Below, in pieces: positions 52,044 to 60,523 of a stretch of DNA of 64,000 bases. The notes below the pieces were generated by a model. That model was not told the origin of the DNA. It was given only the letters and a program-made list of their open reading frames with translations, and ran no database searches. The DNA is taken from NCBI GenBank assembly GCA_027049035.1, contig JALTVI010000024.1, forward strand, positions 1 through 64,000, given 5' to 3'. Numbering within the stretch: the first letter of the stretch is position 1; each line of letters opens with the position of its first letter. The position numbers and the translations under genes were made by a program. This DNA is from Sulfurovum sp. GTDB taxonomy: Bacteria > Campylobacterota > Campylobacteria > Campylobacterales > Sulfurovaceae.

Positions 52044-54365
52044 ATGAATCTCATAGACAAAGCAAAAAACTTTCTCGGCTTCGACATCAAAGAGGACAAA
52101 TACGCCCTCGTCGACGACCCCATCTTCGGCAAGGTCGCCAAAGCCAAAGCTCCCGACAAGTGGGTACGAAGCACCTGCGGCTACTGCGGTGTGGGGTGCG
52201 GTATGTACATTGGCGTTAAAAACGGTGAGGCAGTCTACTCCAAAGGCGATCCCCTTCATCCGGTCAATATGGGTACACTCTGCCCCAAAGGATTGAGCGA
52301 ACACAAAATGGTACGTGCAGATAGCCGTGTGCGCACACCGCTGATCAAAAAGAACGGCTCTCTCCAACCTGCATCTTGGGATGATGCCTTTACGCATACT
52401 GCCAATGAGTTCAAACGCATTCAAAAAGAGCATGGCAAAGGCGCAGTCGCGGTGATCTCTACAGGGCAGCTTCTGACAGAAGAGTTCTATATGCTCGGAA
52501 AGTTCGTACAGCTTGGGCTTGAAACCAACAACTACGACGGCAACACCACGCTCTGCATGGCAAGTGCCGTGATGGGCTACAAGCAGACTTTCGGAAGCGA
52601 CGGTCCGGTAGGCTGCTACGAAGACTTTGAAAAGGCCGATGTGATCATGCTCATCGGTGCCAACATTGCCGACAACCACCCTATCTTGAAACTGCATATC
52701 GCCAAAAACCAGAAAAGCACCGGCAAGAAGCCGACCATTATCGTCATCGACCCCAGAAAGTCCAAAACCTCACAGATGGCAGACATCTTCGTACCCCTCA
52801 AACCACGCTCTGATCTGGCACTCATCAACGGGCTGTGCTACATCATCATGGAGCAGGGCTGGGAGGATGAGAAATTCATCAATGAACGCACCAACGGCTA
52901 CAGGAAGTTCAGAAAGCACATTATGGAGAACTACCCTCCACAGGAGGTTGCCAACATTACCGGTATCGATGTCAAGACACTCTATGAGCTTGCCCGCGTC
53001 TATGCCGGCGCCGATGCTGCCATGAGTGCCTGGACGATGGGGGTCAACCAAAGCTCGATTGGTACCGATACCGTCTCTGCCATCTGCAACCTTGCCCTCA
53101 TCACCGGTAACCTCGGCAAAGAGGGTGCCGCACCCATGTCCATCACCGGACAGTGCAATGCCATGGGTACGCGTGAGTTTGGTTTTACCTCATCCATCCC
53201 CGGCTACCGCAACTACGCCAGCGAAAGTGACAGAAGAGAATTCGCCGAAATCATCGGCGTACCAGAAGACCTCATTCCCACTGCACGCGGCTATGCCTAC
53301 CCACAGATCATCGATGCGATCAACCGCGGCGAGATCAAAGCACTATGGGTAGTCGCCACCAATCCCCTGGTAAGCTACCCCGACCAGAACGGGCTTAGAG
53401 AAGCACTTAAAAAACTTGACCTCCTTGTAGTGCAGGATGCCTTTATGTCCGATACAGCCGTGAAGGCCGATGTGGTCTTTGCCGCAGCGACCTGGAGTGA
53501 AAAGGAGGGGTGCTACACCAACTCCGAGCGCCGCTGCAACTATGCCAAAAAGGCCATTGAGCCACTTGAGCAGAGCAAGGCAGACTTCTACATCGTTAAG
53601 GAGTTCTCCAAATATTTCGGCGACAAACACGACCTGCTCTTCAAAAACCTCAACACCCCGCGTGACGCGTTTGAGGAGATCAAACGCGTCAGCAAAGGCA
53701 GACTCTGCGACTACAGTGGTATGAGTTACGAACTCATCGAAGCGCTTGGCGGCATCCAGTGGCCGTGCAACGAAAAAGCGCCCAAAGGCACCAAGCGCCT
53801 CTACTCCGAAGATATGCCCTGCCCTACCCCTGACGGCAAGGCACAGCTGCTGCCGGTCGACTGGAAGCCGCTGAGTGAAATGCAGTGCAAGGAGCTGCCG
53901 GTGATGCTCAACACCGGACGTACCGTAGAGCAGTTCCATACCCGTACCAAGACCGGTACCATCGGCATTCTCGATGCACTGGCTCCTGAAGCCTGGATCG
54001 ACATCAACTCCAAAGATGCCGCCAAACTCAAGGTCAAAAGCGGAGACCGTATCGCTATCTCAGGCAGTCGCGGACGTGTGGAGGATGTTATCGTCAAAGT
54101 GAGCGAAACCGTACGCGAGGGCAATATCTTCGTACCGTTCCACTTCAACGAGCAGCTCATCAATGCCGTTACCATCCCCGAGTTCGACCCCAAATCCTTC
54201 GAGCCAAACTACAAGCAGTGTGCGGTGCAGCTGCACTCCGAAGCGGTACCGGAGGGTATCGTATACGAAGAGCTTGAGATAAGCGGCTACCTTGAGAATG
54301 TCAAAGTCTATACAGAGGAAGAGACAGCGCAAAACGATATGGCAACGGCAGAGGCGCAAAAATAG
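52044..54365 (+). CDS. Molybdopterin nitrate reductase, assimilatory (NasC/NapA-like)
   Basis: A 773-residue member of the DMSO reductase family. The N-terminal [4Fe-4S] ligands are Cys45, Cys48, Cys52 and Cys80 (STCGYCGVGCGM, TLCPKG). The Mo ligand is probably Cys171 in TTLCMASAVMGYKQTFG. NTGRTVEQFHTRTKTGT is the usual C-terminal Moco motif. No Tat signal is present, so it is cytoplasmic, as expected for assimilation. It lacks the [2Fe-2S] tail of some NasC/NasA enzymes. ATG 52044 is chosen for AAGGAAT and the normal start. The neighbours supply the substrate (NasA), electrons (DmsBC-like fusion) and the next step (NirA). Confidence 0.85.
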   Translation: MNLIDKAKNFLGFDIKEDKYALVDDPIFGKVAKAKAPDKWVRSTCGYCGVGCGMYIGVKNGEAVYSKGDPLHPVNMGTLCPKGLSEHKMVRADSRVRTPLIKKNGSLQPASWDDAFTHTANEFKRIQKEHGKGAVAVISTGQLLTEEFYMLGKFVQLGLETNNYDGNTTLCMASAVMGYKQTFGSDGPVGCYEDFEKADVIMLIGANIADNHPILKLHIAKNQKSTGKKPTIIVIDPRKSKTSQMADIFVPLKPRSDLALINGLCYIIMEQGWEDEKFINERTNGYRKFRKHIMENYPPQEVANITGIDVKTLYELARVYAGADAAMSAWTMGVNQSSIGTDTVSAICNLALITGNLGKEGAAPMSITGQCNAMGTREFGFTSSIPGYRNYASESDRREFAEIIGVPEDLIPTARGYAYPQIIDAINRGEIKALWVVATNPLVSYPDQNGLREALKKLDLLVVQDAFMSDTAVKADVVFAAATWSEKEGCYTNSERRCNYAKKAIEPLEQSKADFYIVKEFSKYFGDKHDLLFKNLNTPRDAFEEIKRVSKGRLCDYSGMSYELIEALGGIQWPCNEKAPKGTKRLYSEDMPCPTPDGKAQLLPVDWKPLSEMQCKELPVMLNTGRTVEQFHTRTKTGTIGILDALAPEAWIDINSKDAAKLKVKSGDRIAISGSRGRVEDVIVKVSETVREGNIFVPFHFNEQLINAVTIPEFDPKSFEPNYKQCAVQLHSEAVPEGIVYEELEISGYLENVKVYTEEETAQNDMATAEAQK

Positions 54366-54377
54366 CATCAGGTGTGC

Positions 54378-54383
54378 TATAAT
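54378..54383 (+). promoter_or_regulatory. -10 box of thiI
   Basis: TATAAT in TGCTATAATGCC, 26 bases before the GTG start at 54410. It lies 12 bases behind the nitrate reductase gene. Confidence 0.5.
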
Positions 54384-54409
54384 GCCGTACTTTTTTCAAG
54401 GAAACCGCC

Positions 54410-55870
54410 GTGGCAGAAAACAGCGTCAAAACACAGAAATTCATCCTCAAACTCTTTCCGGAGATCATGGTCAAGGGGGCTTCGGCAAAGAAGCAGATGG
54501 TCAACCAGCTCTATCAAAACCTCTTTGCACTCCTCAAATCGATCGATGAGACAATCGAGATTAAAAAATTCTCCGATAAGATCGAAGTGGTTACCCCCAT
54601 CGAAAAGGTCGATACGGTACGCGAAACACTCCTGAATACCTCCGGTATCGAACAGGTGCTTGAAGCGCTTCAGTTTGACAAAACCGATACCCTTGAAGCC
54701 ATCAAAACAACAGTAGCACAAACCGTTGCCAAAGAGGTTGCAGGCAAGAGCTTCGTCGTACGCGCCAAGCGTACCGGCACACACCCTTTCAACTCTTCTG
54801 AGATGGAGCGGGTCGTCGGCGGATATACGCTGGCACACACCGATGCAAAGAGAGTCGACCTGCACAACCCCGATGTGACGGTACGCATAGAGCTTATCAA
54901 CCAGCAGCTCAATATCATCACGGCCAAGCATGAGGGGCTCAGCGGCTTTCCCATCGGCACGCAGGGTGACATTCTCTCTTTGATGTCAGGCGGATTCGAC
55001 TCCACCGTTGCAAGCTTTCTGACGATGAAGCGTGGTATCAAGACACACTTCATCTTCTTCAACCTCGGCGGTGCAGCACACGAAATAGGTGTCAAGCAGG
55101 TAGCATGGTATCTATGGAGCAAGTTCGGCGCCTCCCACCGTGTCAAGTTCGTCACCATACCTTTTGAGGATGTCGTTACCGAAATCTTCCGTTCCACACA
55201 CGAAAGCTATATGGGTGTCACCCTCAAACGGCTGATGCTGATGGCTGCGGAAAAAATCGCCGACAGTATGGAAATCGATGCGCTGCTGACAGGCGAAAGT
55301 GTTGCACAGGTCTCCAGCCAGACGCTGCGCAACCTCGCACTCATCGACCAGGCGACAACAAAACTGGTACTTCGCCCGTTGGCAACTGTCAACAAACCGG
55401 AGATCATCCGTATCGCCACACAGATAGGCACACGCCGATTTGCGGAGAATATGCCCGAATACTGCGGTGTCATCTCCAAAAACCCCATCACGCACGGTTC
55501 GTTCAAACGTATGGAGCGCGAAGCCAAGCGTTTCGATTACGCTGTCCTTGACAGAGCAGTTGAGAGCGCAAAAACCATCTATGTCGACGAGATTGTCGAA
55601 GACATCACCGACAATGCCCCCATTGAGATCGTTACCTCACCCAACCCCGAGAACGATGTCATCATCGATATCCGTGCAGATGAAAAAACCGTAGAGACGC
55701 CTTGTGAAACGATTAAAATCCCGTTCCATCAGCTCAAAACGGAGTTCAAAAAGCTGCCCAAAGCAAAAAACTACCTGCTCTACTGCGACAAAGGGGTGCT
55801 TAGCCAGCTGCACGCGCAGTACCTAAAAGATGCGGAAGGAGCGGATGTGAAGGTGTACAGGCCGGAATAA
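54410..55870 (+). CDS. thiI: tRNA 4-thiouridine synthase ThiI with rhodanese domain
   Basis: A 486-residue enzyme: N-terminal ferredoxin-like and THUMP domains (LYQNLFALLKSIDETIEIKKF, VRAKRTGTHPFNS), then a PP-loop domain with LMSGGFDSTVASFLTMKRG, and a C-terminal rhodanese domain whose active Cys is in YLLYCDKGVLSQLH. It adds sulfur to U8 of tRNA and supplies sulfur for thiamine in many species. It starts with GTG 54410 after AAGGAAA. It is unrelated to the nitrate genes in front. The stop abuts a GGATTGA array. Confidence 0.93.
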   Translation: MAENSVKTQKFILKLFPEIMVKGASAKKQMVNQLYQNLFALLKSIDETIEIKKFSDKIEVVTPIEKVDTVRETLLNTSGIEQVLEALQFDKTDTLEAIKTTVAQTVAKEVAGKSFVVRAKRTGTHPFNSSEMERVVGGYTLAHTDAKRVDLHNPDVTVRIELINQQLNIITAKHEGLSGFPIGTQGDILSLMSGGFDSTVASFLTMKRGIKTHFIFFNLGGAAHEIGVKQVAWYLWSKFGASHRVKFVTIPFEDVVTEIFRSTHESYMGVTLKRLMLMAAEKIADSMEIDALLTGESVAQVSSQTLRNLALIDQATTKLVLRPLATVNKPEIIRIATQIGTRRFAENMPEYCGVISKNPITHGSFKRMEREAKRFDYAVLDRAVESAKTIYVDEIVEDITDNAPIEIVTSPNPENDVIIDIRADEKTVETPCETIKIPFHQLKTEFKKLPKAKNYLLYCDKGVLSQLHAQYLKDAEGADVKVYRPE

Positions 55871-55900
55871 GGATTGAGGATTGAGGATTGAGGATTGAGG
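55871..55900 (+). repeat. Heptameric array (GGATTGA)
   Basis: Four GGATTGA units plus GG, starting at the base after the thiI stop codon. It forms the left part of a composite junction with family B copy 2, exactly as GGGTTAA does behind sorB. Confidence 0.9.
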
Positions 55901-55947
55901 AAATTTTGCATGGTTTTGTTGAAGTAAAGCTTAAAACTCCTTTGGAA

Positions 55948-56031
55948 GCGAAGATTTATCTTCGCCCCACGCCGGGAATGAATTCCCGGTTCCTGCAAGA
56001 CACTAAATAACCAATATACCAGTTACCAATA
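55948..56031. repeat. Structured intergenic element, family B copy 2
   Basis: Hairpins GCGAAGAT-TT-ATCTTCGC (55948-55965) and CCGGGAAT-GA-ATTCCCGG (55972-55989), followed by an ACCAATA-type array (56010-56031). Compared with copy 1 each stem carries one base-pair change that keeps pairing (G-C to A-T, and A-T to G-C). It lies between the convergent thiI and DUF234-like genes. Confidence 0.85.
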
Positions 56032-56038
56032 ACAATAC

Positions 56039-56974
56039 CTATCCACACAACCGCTTCAAATCATTCAGATCAAACAGCAAAAGATTCTCACTTCGCATTC
56101 CCAGCAGTTCATTGGAAAATCCGTCCTTGGAGAAGAGTGCATAGATGTCGGCGCGAATGCCCGACTGCTCCGCTTTGGCTTTGAGTTTGTTCAATTCATT
56201 TTTGCACACTTTCCGGTCTTTGTACTTGCACTCTCCAAGTATCACTTTTTTGTCAGCACTAACAGCAAGAATATCGAATTCACTATGTCGGTTCCAGTAG
56301 CTTCCATGCGTGAGCAGCGGCGTGGTTTGGCGAAAGTGCTCGACAAGCAGTGCATCACAGAGCTGCTCGAATACCAGCGTACGAAGCCGCTCATAATGAT
56401 TTTCGAAGTTGGCAAGAAAGGCATCCGCTTTCCCCTGAGAGAGTGCCGATCTGTAGGGAGAGACAAATCCGAACCAAAAACGCAAAAAAGGGTGTTCGAA
56501 CCGCAGCTTGTCCTGGATACGGTAACTGCGCAACTCCTTTTTGAGTTTGTGCTTGGGATGGCGTTTGAGTGGCTGTTCCCGGCTCACCTCGATATATAGT
56601 ACACCGAGGTCAACCAGTTGCGTGACAATACGTTCTCCGGCCTCTTCACTGAGCTTCGCTTTTCTCAGTGCCGAATGGTATTTACCATCCCCTCTAGCCA
56701 CAGCCTGAAGCAGATCACAGTAAGGAGTTTCAAGCAGGTATGAAGGAGAAAGGAGCTTCTGCGCCTGGGGGAAATTTTCAACAAACCTGGAGACAACCAG
56801 CGCTGTGATTGTCTCAAAAAAATCAAGCTCAACAGCTGCATCGGCACCGCCAAAAACGGAAAAGTACTCAATGGCACTCTCCAGCGGAAGATAGGGGTGG
56901 TTCTGACAAAACGCTTTGAATGCCTCTTTGATGGCGCTGCTTCCTTGTTCTTTTATTTCTGTATAGTTTAACAT
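56039..56974 (-). CDS. DUF234-type nuclease-like protein without the ATPase domain
   Basis: A 311-residue protein resembling the C-terminal half of archaeal/bacterial ATPases with DUF234. A winged-helix region (residues about 85-145) and LRFEHPFLRFWFGFVSPYRS precede a restriction-enzyme-like core with a possible PD-(D/E)XK triad: EFDILAV and VILGECKYKDRKVCKNEL. The N-terminal P-loop ATPase usually fused to this part is missing, replaced by about 80 residues without a P-loop. It may be an orphan fragment or a standalone DNA-binding protein. It is divergent from the NtrC-like gene, with 72 bases between. Confidence 0.65.
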   Translation of the reverse strand: MLNYTEIKEQGSSAIKEAFKAFCQNHPYLPLESAIEYFSVFGGADAAVELDFFETITALVVSRFVENFPQAQKLLSPSYLLETPYCDLLQAVARGDGKYHSALRKAKLSEEAGERIVTQLVDLGVLYIEVSREQPLKRHPKHKLKKELRSYRIQDKLRFEHPFLRFWFGFVSPYRSALSQGKADAFLANFENHYERLRTLVFEQLCDALLVEHFRQTTPLLTHGSYWNRHSEFDILAVSADKKVILGECKYKDRKVCKNELNKLKAKAEQSGIRADIYALFSKDGFSNELLGMRSENLLLFDLNDLKRLCG

Positions 56975-56982
56975 AAGTTTGA

Positions 56983-56988
56983 TATAAT
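56983..56988 (+). promoter_or_regulatory. -10 box of the NtrC-like regulator gene
   Basis: TATAAT in GATATAATGC. The operator at 57004-57020 begins 16 bases downstream of the box, close to the predicted transcription start. That placement would suit repression of the regulator by itself. Confidence 0.5.
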
Positions 56989-57003
56989 GCTTTTAACCTA
57001 GAA

Positions 57004-57020
57004 TGCTTATTTTTTAATCA
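57004..57020. promoter_or_regulatory. Nitrogen-regulon palindrome before the regulator gene
   Basis: TGCTTA-TTTTT-TAATCA: one mismatch to the consensus. It carries the same variant half-site (TGCTTA) as the nasA-proximal site read on the other strand. It lies just downstream of the -10 box and 26 bases before the ATG. Confidence 0.65.
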
Positions 57021-57046
57021 TACTTAAAAAGGACGTAGCCCCTTTT

Positions 57047-57781
57047 ATGGAAACATTTTATACAGAATCACCGCAAGTGCAGCAGATCATCCAGGGACTC
57101 AATCTCACGAGAACACTCTTTGTCTCCTCCATCATCATAGGAGAGCCCCATACCGGGAAGAAGACTCTGGTGACACATCTCTTTCCGGATATCCCTGTTG
57201 TTTCAGGTGAGAGTCAGGAAGAGGTTGAAATCCTGCTTGAGCAGTCGGATGAGCTGATCATTACCGACTTTGAAAAACTCAGCAACAAAGAGGGGCTTCT
57301 CTTTGACAACAAGCGCATCATCGCTACAGCAAACTATGTGGGCAATCAAAAGATCATCGATTCACTTTTTGCTTTCATCTATATGATGCCCTCCTATAAA
57401 GAACGGCCTGAAGATCTTAAAACGATGAAAACCCACTTTCTTGAAGAAGCAGCGGCAACACTGATGCTTGATGCATCACTCTATTCACTTGATCAGCTGC
57501 CCACCGATCTGACACACAACAGTAAAAGTCTCAAGCGCGCTATCTACCACTACCTGATGCGCCACAGTATGAGCACTGAAGAGATAGAAGAGACGCTGCA
57601 CACCTACTTTCTCGAATATCTCGAAGGCAACAACGGCTACAAGGAGCATATCGGCATGTATGAACGTCCCCTGATCAAAGCCGGACTGGAGAAGTACGGT
57701 TCGCAGCTGAAGCTCTCCGAAGTACTCGGTATCAACCGCAATACGCTGAGGAAAAAGATCCATGAACACAACATCGATTGA
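57047..57781 (+). CDS. Degenerate NtrC-like regulator with Fis-type DNA-binding domain
   Basis: A 244-residue protein built like a shrunken sigma54 activator. It shows a Walker A-like IGEPHTGKKTL (31-41), a Walker B-like LIITDFE (70-76), sensor-like RIIATANYV (90-98), YMMPSYKERPEDLKTM (112-127, LPPLRERxEDI type) and a C-terminal Fis helix-turn-helix YGSQLKLSEVLGINRNTLRK. It lacks a receiver domain and the GAFTGA loop, and only about 30 residues separate Walker A from Walker B. It is therefore unlikely to drive sigma54 open-complex formation. It overlaps the PAS gene by 20 bases and precedes two amt-PII pairs. Confidence 0.75.
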   Translation: METFYTESPQVQQIIQGLNLTRTLFVSSIIIGEPHTGKKTLVTHLFPDIPVVSGESQEEVEILLEQSDELIITDFEKLSNKEGLLFDNKRIIATANYVGNQKIIDSLFAFIYMMPSYKERPEDLKTMKTHFLEEAAATLMLDASLYSLDQLPTDLTHNSKSLKRAIYHYLMRHSMSTEEIEETLHTYFLEYLEGNNGYKEHIGMYERPLIKAGLEKYGSQLKLSEVLGINRNTLRKKIHEHNID

Positions 57782-58463
57782 TTTTCGCCCTTTTGTAGAG
57801 TGGGACAACAACCCATTCATACTCTTTGACCCAAAAGGAAAAATACTCTATCTCAACAACAGCGCGGAGATCCTGCTGGGATATGTTTCAAAAAAAGAGC
57901 TTTTCGACCTCGCACTTGCTTACGCCCCTCAGAGTTTCGGCTATAAAACGACAAGCCTTTCCCTTCGTTACGAAGCGTTTAACTTCTACTCCATCACGGT
58001 GGGATACGAAAATGAAGAGCAGCTTGCCATCCGATTCTACAATGCCCCAAGGCTCAGAAATCACATCCCTGTTGAAAAGGAGAAACTCACCCTGACCGAC
58101 ATCAATCTGCTACTCGAGGCCAATATCGCTCTGTTTAAAACCAAAAACAGCAATCCACTGCAACTCCTTACCGACCCGGACATGCCGCAGCTGAAAATCG
58201 ACCAGAACCGCTTTTCAAAACTGCTTCGCAAAGTCCTCGAGTCGTTCCGCGCATCCGACTCCATACGTATCGAGCTCAAACTGCTTGTCGGGGAACACGT
58301 CATTATCGACGATCAGAAGATATCCATCGCACAACTCTCCACCATGGCAAACGGACGGTATGTCGACAATGACAAGGAGATCAAGACACTCTCAGAGGAG
58401 TGTAATATCCGCAGCAACCTTCAGGAGTCCTCCATTAAACTCGAAATCCCGCTTATTACATAG
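57762..58463 (+). CDS. PAS protein with a remnant histidine-kinase domain (NtrB-like partner)
   Basis: A 233-residue soluble protein. Residues about 10-100 form a PAS domain (NPFILFDPKGKILYLNNSAEILLGY). Residues about 110-233 resemble a worn-down GHKL ATPase: DQNRFSKLLRKVLESFR is where an N-box would be, and the end IKLEIPLIT matches the last strand of such domains. There is no phosphoacceptor His motif, no N-box Asn and no G-box. It is translationally coupled to the NtrC-like gene, so the pair resembles NtrB/NtrC without phosphotransfer. It may act as a sensor by binding. Confidence 0.65.
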   Translation: MNTTSIDFRPFVEWDNNPFILFDPKGKILYLNNSAEILLGYVSKKELFDLALAYAPQSFGYKTTSLSLRYEAFNFYSITVGYENEEQLAIRFYNAPRLRNHIPVEKEKLTLTDINLLLEANIALFKTKNSNPLQLLTDPDMPQLKIDQNRFSKLLRKVLESFRASDSIRIELKLLVGEHVIIDDQKISIAQLSTMANGRYVDNDKEIKTLSEECNIRSNLQESSIKLEIPLIT

Positions 58464-58466
58464 GAT

Positions 58467-58483
58467 TGATTAAAAAATAATCA
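58467..58483. promoter_or_regulatory. Nitrogen-regulon palindrome before amt-1
   Basis: TGATTA-AAAAA-TAATCA, a perfect palindrome and the exact reverse complement of the nirA-proximal site. Its centre lies 41 bases upstream of the amt-1 -10 box. Confidence 0.75.
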
Positions 58484-58515
58484 CTTCTCTTCTCATTTTT
58501 TCCTTTGTCGCGTGG

Positions 58516-58521
58516 TATGAT
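58516..58521 (+). promoter_or_regulatory. -10 box of amt-1
   Basis: TATGAT in GGTATGATAAGCC, 35 bases before the ATG. The following bases AAGCC match those after the nirA -10 box, hinting at a related promoter. Confidence 0.6.
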
Positions 58522-58556
58522 AAGCCTTGTAAATCAAACACTACAAAGGACACAGC

Positions 58557-59864
58557 ATGAAGTTAAAACTTTTCGCTCTACTGGCAGCACTGATGCCAAT
58601 TGCCGCTTTTTCGGCAGACAAACTCGACTCGGGTGACACGGCGTGGATGATGATCTCAACCGCGCTCGTGCTCCTTATGACACCTGCAGGTCTGGCACTC
58701 TTCTATGCCGGTATGACACGAAGCAAGAATGCACTCAACACCTACGCAATGGTGATGGGGGCATTCGTTCTGGCATTCGTTGTATGGATCGTTGCAGGAT
58801 ACTCGCTCGCATTCGGAACAGCAGGAAGTGAGTTCGTCCAGAAGTTCATCGGAGGATTCGGGAACGTTCTTCTGAGTGAAACAAAGTGGACAGACCTCAG
58901 CGGCAGCTACCCAACATACGTCTTCGTAGCGTTCCAGGGTACATTTGCAGCTATCACTGTAGCGATCGCATCCGGTTCTGTCATCGGTCGTATGAAATTC
59001 TCCACCTGGATGGTCATTGTGGCACTCTGGGGCCTTGTTGTCTATGCACCGATTACCCACATGGTATGGGGCGGTGACGGCGCACTTCTCTTTGATGCGG
59101 GTGCACTTGACTTTGCCGGTGGTACCGTTGTACATATGAACGGTGGTCTTGCAGGCCTGGTGCTTGCTATTCTGGTTGGCAAGAGAGCCGGTTACCCTAA
59201 AACTGCTATGAAACCATTCAGTATCATCCTTACAGCTGCAGGTGCTGCACTTCTGTGGTTTGGCTGGTACGGTTTCAACGGCGGTTCTGCATTCGGTGCG
59301 AACGCTATTGCCGGTCTTGCAGTGCTGACAACCACAGTTGCAACTGCTGCTGCAGGTGTTACCTGGCTGCTGCTTGAGTGGGTTGTATACAAAAAACCTA
59401 CCCTGCTCGGCATTGCTTCGGGTATCATTGCCGGTCTTGTCGCCATTACACCTGCTGCCGGTTTCGTCTCTGTAGGCGGATCTTTTGTTGTCGGTATCGG
59501 CGGTGCACTCATCGCATTCTTCGGTGTTGTCACACTCAAGAAGAAACTTGGCTACGACGACTCTCTCGATGCGTTCGGTATCCACTTCCTTGCAGGTCTC
59601 TGGGGTGCACTGGCAACAGGTCTGCTTGCACTTAACGACAAAGAGCTGCTCTGGGACGGACCGATGAAAGAGAGCGGAGACAGAATGGGACAGTTCATGG
59701 TTCAGGTTGAATCTGTTGTCGTTGTCGGTCTCTGGACACTTATCGGTACTGTCATCGTTTACTTCATTGCAAGCGCGCTTACAGGCGGTGCAAGAGTAAC
59801 AGCTGAAAATGAAGAGATCGGTCTTGACGAGTCCGTACACGGTGAGAGAGGAATGAACCTTTAA
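58557..59864 (+). CDS. amt: Ammonium transporter, copy 1 (with signal peptide)
   Basis: A 435-residue Amt channel with a cleavable signal peptide (LFALLAALMPIAAFSA), as in many bacterial AmtB proteins, then 11 membrane helices. GLALFYAGMTRSKNALN, FAGGTVVHMNGGLAGLVLA (first pore His) and AFGIHFLAGLWGALATG (second pore His) are present. It conducts ammonium/ammonia at the inner membrane. A PII gene follows after 37 bases, the classical amt-glnK pair, and a PII trimer probably plugs it under nitrogen excess. Confidence 0.95.
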   Translation: MKLKLFALLAALMPIAAFSADKLDSGDTAWMMISTALVLLMTPAGLALFYAGMTRSKNALNTYAMVMGAFVLAFVVWIVAGYSLAFGTAGSEFVQKFIGGFGNVLLSETKWTDLSGSYPTYVFVAFQGTFAAITVAIASGSVIGRMKFSTWMVIVALWGLVVYAPITHMVWGGDGALLFDAGALDFAGGTVVHMNGGLAGLVLAILVGKRAGYPKTAMKPFSIILTAAGAALLWFGWYGFNGGSAFGANAIAGLAVLTTTVATAAAGVTWLLLEWVVYKKPTLLGIASGIIAGLVAITPAAGFVSVGGSFVVGIGGALIAFFGVVTLKKKLGYDDSLDAFGIHFLAGLWGALATGLLALNDKELLWDGPMKESGDRMGQFMVQVESVVVVGLWTLIGTVIVYFIASALTGGARVTAENEEIGLDESVHGERGMNL

Positions 59865-59877
59865 GGTTCGTCCCTGA

Positions 59878-60243
<366 letters not shown>

Positions 60244-60339
60244 GTCTCTCTTCCCTTTCAACAATGCCATGCATATCCGTATGTATTGGCATTAAAAAAG
60301 TACTGCAATCTCTATATTTTCTCCATACCCTTTTCTCTT

Positions 60340-60356
60340 TGATTAATTATTAGTCA
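60340..60356. promoter_or_regulatory. Nitrogen-regulon palindrome before amt-2
   Basis: TGATTA-ATTAT-TAGTCA: one mismatch to the consensus. A weak -10 match (TAAGAT, 60388) lies 40 bases from its centre. A further candidate TATTAT is at 60399. Apart from this site, the gap 60244-60523 is AT-rich and shows no gene. Confidence 0.6.
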
Positions 60357-60523
60357 ATAAAAACACTCTAAAAAAAATTTTATGCAATAAGATGATGATA
60401 TTATTGGCACTTGCCCCATTTTATAACCATAAAAATCCTGTTACACTTATAACGCGCTAATCACAAACAGAAAACATGTACGCTCTTCCTTTTAGGATAC
60501 AGCATACTTACGGAGGTTATTTT

